Source of the DNA: Amorphoplanes digitatis | GTDB lineage: Bacteria > Actinomycetota > Actinomycetes > Mycobacteriales > Micromonosporaceae | DNA: 64,000 nucleotides | Assembly (NCBI RefSeq): GCF_014205335.1 | Contig: NZ_JACHNH010000001.1 | Span: 2,536,501-2,600,500 of the forward strand | Reading direction: 5' to 3' | Shown: piece by piece, positions 48,750 through 58,104 of the stretch | Numbering within the stretch: position 1 is the first letter of the stretch | How the letters are laid out: every line of letters begins with the position of its first letter | The notes under the pieces: model-generated | The model's database searches: none | The model's input: only the letters and a program-made list of their open reading frames with translations | What the model was told of the DNA's origin: nothing | Position numbers and translations under genes: made by a program

Positions 48750-49943
48750 ATGCCCGCCTCTCCGCTGGACGGCGTCCGCGTCGTCGACGCGTCCACCCTG
48801 TTCGCCGGCCCGCTCGCCGCCACCGTCCTGGGCGACTACGGCGCCGACGTGGTCAAGGTCGAGCACCCCGGCAAGGGCGACCCCGCCCGCGGGCACGGCC
48901 CGGCCAAGGACGGCGTGCCGCTGTGGTGGACCATGCTCGGCCGCAACAAGCGGACCGTCGGCCTGCACCTCGGCAAGCCGGCCGGCGCGGCGGTCGCCCG
49001 GCGGCTGCTCGCCGGCGCCGACGTGCTGATCGAGAACTTCCGCCCCGGCACCCTGGAGCGCTGGGGCCTCGGCCCCGACGTGCTGCACCGCGACAACCCC
49101 GGCCTGGTCATCGCCCGCGTCACCACGTACGGCCAGACCGGGCCGTACGCCGGCCTTCCCGGCTTCGGCACGCTCGCCGAGGCGATGAGCGGCTTCGCGG
49201 CCATCACCGGCCCGGCCGACGGCCCGCCAACGCTGCCGCCGTTCGGCCTCGCGGACGGCATCGCCGCGCTCACCTGCGCGCAGGCCGTGATGACCGCGCT
49301 GTACCACCGCGACGTGCACGGCGGCGGCGGTCAGGTGATCGACCTGGCCATCGTCGAGCCGATGCTCACCGTGCTGGGCATGCAGGCGATGGTCTACGAC
49401 CAGCTCGGCGTCGTGCAGCGGCGTACCGGGAACAGGTCGGTGAACAACGCGCCGCGCAACACGTACCGGACCCTCGACGGGCGGTGGGTGGCGATCTCGA
49501 CGAGCGCGCAGGCGATCGCCGAGCGGGTCATGCGGCTGGTCGGGCGCCCCGAGCTGATCGACGAGCCGTGGTTCGCCACCGGCGCCGCGCGGGCCGCGCA
49601 CGCCGACGAGCTCGACGAGGCCGTCGGCTCCTGGATAGCCCGGCGCGACCTGGCGACCGTGCGGGAGGCTTTCGACGAGGCGCAGGCCGCGGTCGCGCCG
49701 ATCTACGACATCGCCGACGTCTTCGCCGACCCGCAGTTCGCCGCGCGGGACTCGGTGACCACGGCCGACGACCCGGCGCTCGGGCCGGTGCGGATGCCCG
49801 GCCCGCTGTACCGCCTGTCGCACACGCCCGGCCGGATCGCCTGGACCGGCCGCGAGCTCGGCGCGAACACCGACGAGGTGCTCGCCGGACTCGGCTACGA
49901 CGAGGACGAGCGGGCCGCACTGCGGGCCGAAGGAGTCATCTGA
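48750..49943 (+). CDS. CaiB/BaiF-family CoA transferase 2
   Basis: 397 residues, the same length as the paralogue at 42676. Hallmarks: DGVRVVDASTLFAGPLAA, GADVVKVEHPGKGDPARGHG, and the Asp in FGLADGIAALTCAQA. It transfers CoA to a carboxylate. ATG 48750 has no strong ribosome site. Its stop is directly followed by the ATG of the cyclase gene (TGAATG), starting a three-gene operon of CoA transferase, cyclase and MmgE/PrpD. Confidence 0.9.
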   Translation: MPASPLDGVRVVDASTLFAGPLAATVLGDYGADVVKVEHPGKGDPARGHGPAKDGVPLWWTMLGRNKRTVGLHLGKPAGAAVARRLLAGADVLIENFRPGTLERWGLGPDVLHRDNPGLVIARVTTYGQTGPYAGLPGFGTLAEAMSGFAAITGPADGPPTLPPFGLADGIAALTCAQAVMTALYHRDVHGGGGQVIDLAIVEPMLTVLGMQAMVYDQLGVVQRRTGNRSVNNAPRNTYRTLDGRWVAISTSAQAIAERVMRLVGRPELIDEPWFATGAARAAHADELDEAVGSWIARRDLATVREAFDEAQAAVAPIYDIADVFADPQFAARDSVTTADDPALGPVRMPGPLYRLSHTPGRIAWTGRELGANTDEVLAGLGYDEDERAALRAEGVI

Positions 49944-50711
49944 ATGAAGGTTTTCGATCTGGCCCAGCCGATGCGGCGGGGCATGCCGCAGTCGCCGAAC
50001 CATCCGGCGTACACGCACGCGCTGGTGCGCCGGCACGGCGACCGGGTGCGGCCGGGCGGCGGCTCGGCGGCCAACGACATCCTGGTGACCGGCACGCACG
50101 TCGGCACGCACATCGACGCGCTCGCGCACGTGTCGCAGGACGGTCTGCTGCACGGCGGGGTCGTCGCCGCCTCCGTGCAGTCCGACGCGGGGTTCTCCCG
50201 CCTCGGCATCGACGAGTTCCCGCCGTTCGTGGGCCGGGGCGTGTTCCTCGACGTGGCGGCGCTGCACGGCGTACCGGTGCTGCCGCCCGGCTATGCGGTC
50301 ACCGCGGCCGAACTGTCCGCCGCGGCGGGTGACCTCGGGATCGGGCCCGGCGACGCGGTTCTGGTCGGCACCGGATGGTCGCGGCTCTTCTCCGACCACT
50401 CCGCCTTCGTGGGAGCCGAGTCGGGGGTGCCGGGCGTCGGCGAGGACGCGGCGCGCTGGCTGGTCGAGCGCGGCGTGGCGGTCACCGGCGGCGAGACCAT
50501 CGCGTACGAGGCGATCGCGCCCGGCGCGGGACACGCGACCCTCCCGGTGCACCGGATCCTGCTGGTCGAGGCCGGGATCCACATCGTCGAGACGATGCTG
50601 CTGTCTGGGCTCGCCGACGCCGGCGTGACCGAGTTCCAGCTGATCCTCGCCCCGCTCAAGCTGGTCGGCGCGACAGGTTCGCCGGTCCGGCCGCTGGCGG
50701 TGGTCCCGTGA
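49944..50711 (+). CDS. metal-dependent cyclase/hydrolase (kynurenine formamidase/isatin hydrolase family)
   Basis: 255 residues of the putative cyclase family. The signature is GTHVGTHIDALAHV, a metal-binding HxGTHxD-xxxH motif, with VFLDVAALHG later. Relatives hydrolyse formamides (N-formylkynurenine) or lactam rings (isatin). It fits a second amide- or lactam-hydrolysing step in the island. Start directly follows the preceding stop; the stop overlaps the GTG of the MmgE/PrpD gene (GTGA). Confidence 0.88.
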   Translation: MKVFDLAQPMRRGMPQSPNHPAYTHALVRRHGDRVRPGGGSAANDILVTGTHVGTHIDALAHVSQDGLLHGGVVAASVQSDAGFSRLGIDEFPPFVGRGVFLDVAALHGVPVLPPGYAVTAAELSAAAGDLGIGPGDAVLVGTGWSRLFSDHSAFVGAESGVPGVGEDAARWLVERGVAVTGGETIAYEAIAPGAGHATLPVHRILLVEAGIHIVETMLLSGLADAGVTEFQLILAPLKLVGATGSPVRPLAVVP

Positions 50712-52084
50712 CCGGCACGCTCGCCGCCCGGCTCGGCGAGTTCGCGGCGGCGGTCGAGCCGCCCGCCGAGGTCCGGGCCGACGTGCCGCGGCGCGTCCTC
50801 GACGTGCTCGGCAACGCCCTCGCGGCCTACGCCGAGCCGGACGCCGGCGCCGCGAGGGCGGCCCTCGCGACGATGACGCGCTGGCGGGGCGTGCCCGAGT
50901 CGACCGTGATCGGCTTCGGCGCCCGGCTGCCGGCGCCCTCGGCGGCGCTGGTCAACGGCGTGCTCGCGCACTCGCTCGACTACGACGACACGCACCTGCC
51001 GTCGGTGCTGCACCCGAGCGCGTCGGTGGTGCCGGCCGCGCTCGCCGCGGCCGAGGCGGGCGCGCCCGGCGACCCGGTCGCCGCGATCGCGGCCGGGATC
51101 GAGGTGACCAACCGGCTCGGCATGGCCGGGCTGGACCCGTCCAGCGGGGCGAACCTGTTCTTCGAGCGCGGCCAGCACGCCACCTCGATCTGCGGCACGA
51201 TCGGCGCGGCCGTCGCCGTCGCCCGCCTCTACGGCCTGCCGCCGGGCGGGATCGCCGACGCCATCGGGATCGCGGCCTCGATGGGCGCCGGGGTGCTCGA
51301 GGCCAACCGCACCGGCGGCTCGGTCAAGCGGGCGCACTGCGGCTGGGCGGCGCACGCCGGTGTGGTGGCGGCGACCCTCGCCGCCGACGGGCTCACCGGG
51401 CCGCCGACGGTCCTGGAGGGTCGTTTCGGCTTCTTCGCGGCGCACACGGGTGTCTTCGACGCCGACGCCGTGACCGACGGGCTGGGCGAGCGGTGGGAGC
51501 TGCTGCGGACCGTCTTCAAGCCGTACCCGGCCAACCACTTCACCCACCCCGGCATCGACTGTGCCCTCGCCCTGCGCGCCCGGGGACTGCGTGCGTCCGA
51601 TGTGGAGTGTGTCGAGCTCGGCGTGGCGGAGCCCGTGCTGCGCACGATCGCGGAGCCGCCCGCGGAGAAGGCGCGCCCGCGCACCGGGTACCACGCGAAG
51701 TTCTCCGGGCCGTACACGATCGCCGTCGCGCTGACCGGCGGCGGCGGGCTGGGCGTCGGCCTCGACGACTTCGCCGTGCTCGATCCCGGGCGCCTCGACC
51801 TGGCCGCCCGGGTGCGGGTGTACGCCGACGCCGCGGCAACCGAGGCGTTCCCGCGCGCGTTCGCGGCCGTGCTGCGCGTGCACACCCGCGACGGCGGCGA
51901 GCTGTGCCACCGGGTCGCGGGCTCGCGCGGCGGGCCCGGGAACCCGCTCACCGCCGAGGAGGTCGCCGCGAAGTTCACGGCCAACGCGTCGCGGGCGCTG
52001 TGCGCCGACCGGGTGGCCGCGCTCGCGGCCGCCGTCGGCCGGCTCGCGGACGGCGGAGCGGTGTCGGAACTGTTTCCGGCCTGA
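50708..52084 (+). CDS. MmgE/PrpD-family protein
   Basis: 458 residues. The typical N-terminal all-helical half carries HSLDYDDTHLPSVLHPSAS, with GSVKRAHCGWAAHAG following and the mixed C-terminal half KPYPANHFTHPGIDCALA. The family includes 2-methylcitrate dehydratase, cis-aconitate decarboxylase and iminodisuccinate epimerase, so it likely acts on a di- or tricarboxylate by dehydration, decarboxylation or epimerisation. GTG start overlaps the cyclase stop. It ends just before the palindrome at 52094. The specific reaction is unknown. Confidence 0.9.
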   Translation: MTGTLAARLGEFAAAVEPPAEVRADVPRRVLDVLGNALAAYAEPDAGAARAALATMTRWRGVPESTVIGFGARLPAPSAALVNGVLAHSLDYDDTHLPSVLHPSASVVPAALAAAEAGAPGDPVAAIAAGIEVTNRLGMAGLDPSSGANLFFERGQHATSICGTIGAAVAVARLYGLPPGGIADAIGIAASMGAGVLEANRTGGSVKRAHCGWAAHAGVVAATLAADGLTGPPTVLEGRFGFFAAHTGVFDADAVTDGLGERWELLRTVFKPYPANHFTHPGIDCALALRARGLRASDVECVELGVAEPVLRTIAEPPAEKARPRTGYHAKFSGPYTIAVALTGGGGLGVGLDDFAVLDPGRLDLAARVRVYADAAATEAFPRAFAAVLRVHTRDGGELCHRVAGSRGGPGNPLTAEEVAAKFTANASRALCADRVAALAAAVGRLADGGAVSELFPA

Positions 52085-52298
52085 CCCGTTATGGGAAACG
52101 GTGTATCGCAGGGCGAGATACGGCCGTCCGGAGGCTTGACACGGCAGGTGGGCCGGACTTTATTGAAACCACGCCAATGGAAGACGCCGTTTCCTCTATG
52201 GAAACACGGGAAGCCGGATGCGTACCGCGCGCCAGCGCACCGATCGCCGGAGGCTCGGCGGCCGGTGCTCCCACCTGAGAGAGGGGACGCGGCACCAC
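52085..52298. promoter_or_regulatory. promoter region with two GGAAAC-type palindromes (sites E and F)
   Basis: 214 bp without a gene. Site E: GGAAAC-ggt-GTaTCg at 52094-52108. Site F: GaAgAC-gcc-GTTTCC at 52180-52194, followed by another GGAAAC half-site at 52200-52205. GAGAGGGG precedes the secreted protein start. These link the surface-protein/ABC operon to the same regulon as the catabolic genes. Confidence 0.6.
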
Positions 52299-53936
52299 AT
52301 GAAACAGTCCGCACGCAAGGCCATGACGGCTGTGGCGGCGGCGCTCGTCGCCATCGCCGTCGGGGCGGCGCCGGCCGCCGCATACGGGCCGACCGCCAAC
52401 TCCCTCGGTTGCCGGCTCTACTTCGGCAACACCGGCACCGGCAGCTCACCGACGACGTGGAACGACACCTTCACCCTGACGCAGACGCCGGCCTCGCCGA
52501 CGCCGGGCCAGACCGTGACCGTGACGTTCACCGCCGTCGCCGGGCCGAACAACGGCCCGGTCCCGCTGGTCCCGGGTGACGTGCCGGTCAAGGTCACCGT
52601 CAAGATCGCGGGTAACCAGACCGGGACGCTCGTCCTCAACCAGGCGACCTACCCGGCGGTGGCCACGGCTCCGGACGCACCGCTCGGGCCGATCAGCGCC
52701 ACCGGCACCTTCGTCGCCGGCTCGGCCGGCGCGGGCACACTCACCGTCGCCCAGGTCACCTTCGCCAACACGTCCGCGGCGACCTACTGCTCCAACGCCG
52801 GGGACCGCGACCACAAGGCCGCACCGCAGGACACCACGATCGTGCAGGGCTTCTCCGTCTTCAACGGCGGCGCGACGATCACCTCGGTCACCGGCCAGAC
52901 GGTCACGGGCCACGCCCGGGCCGGCAACACCATCAACTACTCGGTCACCGGGTTCGCACCCTCCGCGGCGCTGACGTCGTCGCTGAGGGACGGCACCGGT
53001 GGCGGTACGGGGCAGGGCAGCGGTACGGGCACGACCGACGCGACCGGTGCGGGCACCGGGTCGATCGCCGTACCGACCGGGGCAACGGCCGGCAGCCGGA
53101 CGGTGGCCATCACCGACGGCACCAACACGGTGACCGTACCCATCACCATCCTCGGTACCCAGACGATCTCGATCACCCCGACCGGCGGCGGGATCGGCAC
53201 GGCCGTCACCGTGACGGGCACCAACTGGAACCCCGGCAGCACCGTCTCGGTGCGCGGCTACAAGCCGCTCACAACAGCGCCGCCGCCACCGGCCAGCGCC
53301 GACCCGGCGGTCACCGCGACCGCGTCGGGCACGGGCGGCTTCACCGCCGCGTTCACGGTCAACGACCCGGCCACCGCGTACCTCGGTGCCCAGGCCGGGA
53401 GCCTGTTCGCCACGGCCGTCTGGACCGCCTCGGCGGACTCCTGCGTGGCCATGGCCGGCGGCAACTGCTCGCTCTCGTACACGGTGTCCGAGACGGTCAC
53501 GGCCGGCTCGCTCGCCATGTCGCGCGGCGCCGGCAGCAGCTCGATCACGCTCGGCGGCGTCACGCTCAACGGCTCGGTGCAGTCGGCGACCGGCAACCTG
53601 CCGGCGATCAACGTGACCGACTACCGGGGCAGCACCTTCGGCTGGAGCCTCACCGCCGCGGTCACCGACTTCAGCGGTGTCCCGGCCGGCTCGATCCCGA
53701 AGTCGGCGCTGACCTGGACGCCGGCCTGTGTCGCGCACACCGGGGCGACGAACGCGGTCACCGCGGTGGCCGGTGCCGCCGGCGCGGCACTGGACGGGGC
53801 GACGCTCTGCTCGGCGCCGGCCTCGGCGTCCGGCACCGGCGGCTCGTTCGACGCGTCGGCCGGCCTGGCCCTCGCGGTGCCCGCGAACCAGCTCGCGGGC
53901 GCGTACTCGGCGACACTCACCGTCACGTTGAGCTGA
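52299..53936 (+). CDS. secreted Ig-like/WxL-like surface protein
   Basis: 545 residues. Signal peptide MKQSARKAMTAVAAALVAIA to about 27 (APAAA). The body is Thr-, Gly- and Val-rich beta-sandwich sequence with repeated motifs such as VTVTFTAVAG and GTAVTVTGTNWNPGSTVSVRGY (IPT/Ig-like). The C-terminal 140 residues resemble a WxL-type cell-surface domain: FGWSLTAAVTDFSG has a W-x-L, and the end YSATLTVTLS matches WxL C-termini, though the second Trp is absent. It is followed by a DUF916-like partner, as in Firmicute WxL operons. It probably binds the cell envelope. Confidence 0.8.
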   Translation: MKQSARKAMTAVAAALVAIAVGAAPAAAYGPTANSLGCRLYFGNTGTGSSPTTWNDTFTLTQTPASPTPGQTVTVTFTAVAGPNNGPVPLVPGDVPVKVTVKIAGNQTGTLVLNQATYPAVATAPDAPLGPISATGTFVAGSAGAGTLTVAQVTFANTSAATYCSNAGDRDHKAAPQDTTIVQGFSVFNGGATITSVTGQTVTGHARAGNTINYSVTGFAPSAALTSSLRDGTGGGTGQGSGTGTTDATGAGTGSIAVPTGATAGSRTVAITDGTNTVTVPITILGTQTISITPTGGGIGTAVTVTGTNWNPGSTVSVRGYKPLTTAPPPPASADPAVTATASGTGGFTAAFTVNDPATAYLGAQAGSLFATAVWTASADSCVAMAGGNCSLSYTVSETVTAGSLAMSRGAGSSSITLGGVTLNGSVQSATGNLPAINVTDYRGSTFGWSLTAAVTDFSGVPAGSIPKSALTWTPACVAHTGATNAVTAVAGAAGAALDGATLCSAPASASGTGGSFDASAGLALAVPANQLAGAYSATLTVTLS

Positions 53937-54010
53937 GCCACGACAGTCGGGTGGGGGCGGTCCGCCAACCGTCCCCACCCCACCACCCGCAGGAACGGAA
54001 GGGGCTCGGC

Positions 54011-54982
54011 ATGCGGTTACGCGCGATCGCCGCCCTCGGCGTCGTCGTGGCGCTGGCGTGGCCGGCCGCACCGGCCGCCGCGGCCGGAAACGGCGAATGG
54101 GCCGTCACACCCACCCCGGCGGCCAAGGCCGGCCCGACACCGCGGGTCTACTTCTTCCTCGACGCGAGCGCCGGCCAGACCCTCAAGGAGTCGGTGCGCG
54201 TCGTCAACCTCGGCAAGGCGCCCAAGTCGTTCCTGCTCTACGGCGCCGACGCGTACAACACCGCCCGGGACGGCGGCTTCGCCATGCGCACCAGCACCGA
54301 GCCGCAGCAGGGCGTCGGCGCCTGGGTCAAGGCCGCGGCGGCCCGGGTGACGGTGCCCGGCGGCGCGCAGGCGGACGTCCCGTTCACCATCACCGTGCCG
54401 GCGAACGCGACCCCCGGCGACCACGTCGGCGGCGTCGTCGCCATGGAGACCGAGGCCGGCGCCACCACCGAGGCCGACGGCGCGACCGTGCGGATCCAGC
54501 GGGCCGTCGCCGCCCGGGTCTACCTGCGGGTGGCCGGCACCGTCGTGCCCGGCCTGGCCGTGCCGTCGGTGCGGCTGGACCTCGCCGCGCCGCTGCTGCC
54601 GCACGCCGCCGACGGAGAGCTCACCTACCAGGTGGCCAACGTCGGCAACGCGCACCTGGTGCCGACGGCGACGGTCCGCGCGACCGGCCTGCTCGGCCAC
54701 CGGGTGACGCTGACCGGGACGACGCCGTCCGGCGACTTCGTGCCCGGCGCGAAGGGCACCTTCGGCATGCGGGCGCGCGGCGCCTGGCCCGTCGACATCG
54801 TCACCGCGTCGGTGGTCGTGCGCGCCGACGGCGGTGTCTACGCCAAGCGCACCGACCGCGCCCTCGTACTGTCCTGGACCGCCCTCGCGATCCCGGTGGC
54901 CGCCGCCGCGGCCGCCTGGTGGCTCCTGAGCCGCCGCCGGCGCAGCAGAACGCTGCGGGCGCGGGGCCCGGTGACCGGATGA
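54011..54982 (+). CDS. DUF916/WxL-interacting-protein-like membrane-anchored protein
   Basis: 323 residues. Signal peptide MRLRAIAALGVVVALAWPAA; beta-rich ectodomain (YFFLDASAGQTLKESVRVVN, VPFTITVPANATPGDHVGG, then a second Ig-like domain with YQVANVGNAHLVPTATV); C-terminal helix (about 291-310) and an Arg-rich tail inside. This is the layout of WxLIP proteins that bind WxL domains and peptidoglycan. AAGGGG precedes the ATG. Its stop overlaps the next start (ATGA). Pairing with the WxL-like protein upstream supports the call. Confidence 0.82.
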   Translation: MRLRAIAALGVVVALAWPAAPAAAAGNGEWAVTPTPAAKAGPTPRVYFFLDASAGQTLKESVRVVNLGKAPKSFLLYGADAYNTARDGGFAMRTSTEPQQGVGAWVKAAAARVTVPGGAQADVPFTITVPANATPGDHVGGVVAMETEAGATTEADGATVRIQRAVAARVYLRVAGTVVPGLAVPSVRLDLAAPLLPHAADGELTYQVANVGNAHLVPTATVRATGLLGHRVTLTGTTPSGDFVPGAKGTFGMRARGAWPVDIVTASVVVRADGGVYAKRTDRALVLSWTALAIPVAAAAAAWWLLSRRRRSRTLRARGPVTG

Positions 54983-56076
54983 GAAGGGTGGCGATCCTGG
55001 CGGCCGTCCTCCTCGTCGCCGCGCCGGCGACACCGGCCCGGGCGGGCGGCCTGACCGCCGAGCTCTCCACCGACCGGGCCAGGACCGGCGACACTGTCCG
55101 GATCACCGGATCCAGCTGGCCCGCCGGGCAACTCGTCCAGGTCGTCACCTGCGGCGAGGGCGGGCTCACCGGCTCGATCGCCTGCGACAACCGCACCGCG
55201 CTGGCCACCCCGGTCCGCGCCGACGGCACGTTCCGCATCGACATACAGGTCGGCGACCCGCCCCGGGCCTGCCCGTGCGTCGTGCACATCGGACTCGTGC
55301 AGGGCGCCGACGACTCGGCGGTGAACCTGCCGCTGACCATCACCGGTCACGCCTCGGGCCCGCTGCCCAGGACCGCGGCCCCGCCGCACGTGCTCACGCT
55401 CCAGGAGGCGCGGCTCTCCGGCGGGTCCCTCCTCGCCTGGTTCGGCTGGCCCGACCACCTCGAGCTGACCTACACCGTGCGCAACCCGTCCACCGCCACG
55501 CTGACCAGCGCCACGCTCAGCGCGCGGATGGCCGGCAACGGCAACGACGACATCTTCTACCAGGCGCCGGTCGGCAACATCGCGCCCGGGCAGAGCCGGA
55601 CCTTCGTCGTGCCGGTCGAGATACCCCCGCTCGCCTTCGGCAGGTACGCGATGGGCGTCGACATCGGCGGCCTCGCCGTCGGGCGGGCGCACCACCAGGC
55701 GTACCCCTGGGGTCTGTTCGTCCTCAACGCGGCCGGGGTGCTGCTGATCGTCTGGGGCGTGCTGCGCCGGCTGCGCAAGCGGCGGCGGTTCGCCGAGCTG
55801 AGCGCGGCCGACGCGGTGCTGCCGGCGGTCGTGCGGCTCGGCGGGCTCGGCGCGTTCCTGGTCTTCGACGACGCCCCGATGGCCGGCCGGCTGCGGCGCC
55901 ACGCCGGCGGAATGCTCAGCACCGAGGGGCTGCGGACCCTGATCGGCGCGGGCGGCGGCGCGCCGGGCGGCGGCGACTCCGTGCTCGACCTCTCCGCGCT
56001 CGGGCACGTGCTGGCCCGCCGGTACCCGCCCGGGCCGACGCTGGGGGACACCCTTCTCGAGGAGGACAGCCGATGA
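54979..56076 (+). CDS. membrane-anchored beta-domain surface protein
   Basis: 365 residues. Signal peptide MRRVAILAAVLLVAAPATPA; a neocarzinostatin/Ig-like first domain (VRITGSSWPAGQLVQVVTCG, with two Cys pairs); a second beta domain (LELTYTVRNPSTATLTSATL); one helix (WGLFVLNAAGVLLIVWGVL, about 235-255); and a cytoplasmic tail of about 100 residues. It is coupled on both sides by ATGA overlaps, between the WxLIP-like gene and the ABC binding protein. It may be a surface receptor or scaffold for the transporter. The function is not established. Confidence 0.8.
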   Translation: MRRVAILAAVLLVAAPATPARAGGLTAELSTDRARTGDTVRITGSSWPAGQLVQVVTCGEGGLTGSIACDNRTALATPVRADGTFRIDIQVGDPPRACPCVVHIGLVQGADDSAVNLPLTITGHASGPLPRTAAPPHVLTLQEARLSGGSLLAWFGWPDHLELTYTVRNPSTATLTSATLSARMAGNGNDDIFYQAPVGNIAPGQSRTFVVPVEIPPLAFGRYAMGVDIGGLAVGRAHHQAYPWGLFVLNAAGVLLIVWGVLRRLRKRRRFAELSAADAVLPAVVRLGGLGAFLVFDDAPMAGRLRRHAGGMLSTEGLRTLIGAGGGAPGGGDSVLDLSALGHVLARRYPPGPTLGDTLLEEDSR

Positions 56077-57395
56077 CATCGCTGCCGGTACGCGCGGGCG
56101 CGGTGCTGGTGGCCTGCGTGCTCGCGTACACGAGCTGTGGTGCCCTGATGCCCGGCGCGGCCGCGCCGGAGGCGGCCACCGGGAGCGGCCCGGGCGTCAC
56201 CGACGACGCGGTGAAGGTCGTCTTCATCGGCACCGACCTGTCGAAGACCGCCTCGCTCACCGGCTTCAAGGACCCCGACGTCGGCGACCCGGAGAAGCAG
56301 GTCGCGGCGCTGGAGTCGTACATCAACGCGCACGGCGGCATCGCCGGGCGCAGGCTCGACGCGGTCTTCCGGAACTACGAGGCGAGCAACGACTCCCCGG
56401 CCGCCGAGACCACCCTGTGCAGCAGGATCACCCAGGACGACAAGGCGTTCGCCGTGGTGCTCACCGGGCAGCTCCAGCCCAACGCCCGGCCCTGCTACGC
56501 CCAGCGCCGCACGCTCATGCTCGACGCCACCCTGATCGCCAACGACAAGGGCACGTTCGCCTCGCTGGCGCCGTACCTCTGGACCGGCTCCTTCCCCGAG
56601 TACGACGCGTTCGCCACCTCGTTCCTCGCCGTGCTCGGCCGGGAGAAGTTCTTCGACGGCCGCAAGGCGGCCGGCGTCGTCGCCGCCGACAGCCCCGCCA
56701 ACCGGGCCGTCTACGACGGCATCGTCGCACCGGCGCTGGCCGAGCTCGGCGTCGCCGGCACGGTCGGCTGGGTCGACACCACCGACCTGGGCACCCTCAA
56801 CACCGGGCTCAACCAGGCCGCCGTCAACTTCCGCGGCAAGAACATCGACCGGGTGTTCTTCCTCGGCGGCGCCCGGATCGCGCCGTTCTTCATGACCACC
56901 GCCGCCGCGCAGAACTTCACCGCCCGCTACGGCGTCTCCACCTTCGACAACCCGGCCTTCATGGTCGCGAACCCCGGCACCATCCCGCCGGCCGCGCTCA
57001 AGGGGATGGTCGGCGTCGGCTTCGCGCCCGCCCTCGACGTGCCCGACAGCCGGCTCGCCTTCCCGGACACCGACGCCGAACGCGACTGCCAGGGCATCTT
57101 CGCCGCCGCCGGGATCGACTTCCGGCGCCGGGAGAACGCCCGGGTGGCGTTCGGCTACTGCGACGCGGCCCTGCTGCTACAGGCGGCCGCCAAGGACATC
57201 GGCCCGGACCTCAACGCCGCGGCCTGGGGCCGCGCCGCGCAGGCCCTCGGCACCGGCTTCGCGACGGCGATCGGCTTCGGCGGAAAGCTCGGACCCGGCC
57301 GGTACGCCGCCGGCAGCGGATACCGGGTTTTGAGGTACGACGACGCGTGCACCTGCTTCGCCTACACCGGCGAGGTGGCCGATGTCGGTGCTTGA
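56073..57395 (+). CDS. ABC transporter substrate-binding lipoprotein, branched-chain amino acid type
   Basis: 440 residues. N-terminal export signal with a probable lipid-anchored Cys22 (AYTSC; the lipobox is imperfect). The mature part is a type I periplasmic-binding fold of the LivJ/Leu-Ile-Val-binding class (VKVVFIGTDLS, LESYINAHGGIAGRRL, FFLGGARIAPFF). It binds the transported small molecule, likely the substrate or an intermediate of the catabolic island. It overlaps the upstream gene by ATGA and the downstream LivF gene by 14 bp, so all belong to one operon. Confidence 0.88.
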   Translation: MTSLPVRAGAVLVACVLAYTSCGALMPGAAAPEAATGSGPGVTDDAVKVVFIGTDLSKTASLTGFKDPDVGDPEKQVAALESYINAHGGIAGRRLDAVFRNYEASNDSPAAETTLCSRITQDDKAFAVVLTGQLQPNARPCYAQRRTLMLDATLIANDKGTFASLAPYLWTGSFPEYDAFATSFLAVLGREKFFDGRKAAGVVAADSPANRAVYDGIVAPALAELGVAGTVGWVDTTDLGTLNTGLNQAAVNFRGKNIDRVFFLGGARIAPFFMTTAAAQNFTARYGVSTFDNPAFMVANPGTIPPAALKGMVGVGFAPALDVPDSRLAFPDTDAERDCQGIFAAAGIDFRRRENARVAFGYCDAALLLQAAAKDIGPDLNAAAWGRAAQALGTGFATAIGFGGKLGPGRYAAGSGYRVLRYDDACTCFAYTGEVADVGA

Positions 57396-58104
57396 GGTGA
57401 CCGGCCTGTGCGGCGGGTACGGCGCGATCCAGGTGCTGTTCGGTGTCGACCTGGCCGTCGCGGCCGGCGAGACCGTCGCCCTGTGCGGCCCCAACGGGGT
57501 CGGCAAGTCCACGCTGGTCCGGATGGTCGCCGGGCTCAGCCGCCCGTCGGCCGGGCGGGTCGCGCTGCGGGGCGAGGACATCACCGCCGTGCCCGGACCA
57601 CGACGGGTACGGCTCGGCCTGTCCACGGTCATCGGGCAGCAGGCGTTCGGCACGCTGTCGGTGCGGGACAACCTGCGGATGCACGCGTACCCGAACGGCC
57701 GGGACGACGAGCCGCGGGAGGCCGCGGTCGACGGTGCGCTCGCCGTCTTCCCGCGCCTGGCGGCCCGCGCCGAACAGCCGGCCTCGACGCTCTCCGGCGG
57801 CGAGCGGCAGATGCTGGTGCTCGCCAAGACCCTGATCCAGAGGCCGGCCGCGCTGGTCATCGACGAGTTCTCGCTGGGCCTCGCGCCGGTGGTGGTCGGC
57901 GGCCTGCTCGAACTCGTGCGGCGGCTGGGCGCGGTCGGCGTGGCGACGCTGCTCATCGAGCAGTCGGTGAACGTGGCGATGTCGGTCGCCGACCGGCTGC
58001 TCTTCATGGAGCACGGCACGATCATCGCCACCCACACACCCGCCGAACTCCGTGATTCCCCCGACCTCGCCCGCCGCCTGGTGCTGGGTGGTCACGCGGC
58101 ATGA
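57382..58104 (+). CDS. livF: ABC transporter ATP-binding protein (LivF type)
   Basis: 240 residues. Walker A CGPNGVGKSTL, signature LSGGERQML, Walker B ALVIDEFSLGLAP, H-loop-equivalent LIEQSVNVAMSVADR. LivF-class ATPase of branched-chain amino acid/urea/amide transporters. It overlaps the binding protein gene by 14 bp and the fused permease gene by ATGA. It works with the LivG-like domain of the next protein. Confidence 0.92.
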   Translation: MSVLEVTGLCGGYGAIQVLFGVDLAVAAGETVALCGPNGVGKSTLVRMVAGLSRPSAGRVALRGEDITAVPGPRRVRLGLSTVIGQQAFGTLSVRDNLRMHAYPNGRDDEPREAAVDGALAVFPRLAARAEQPASTLSGGERQMLVLAKTLIQRPAALVIDEFSLGLAPVVVGGLLELVRRLGAVGVATLLIEQSVNVAMSVADRLLFMEHGTIIATHTPAELRDSPDLARRLVLGGHAA

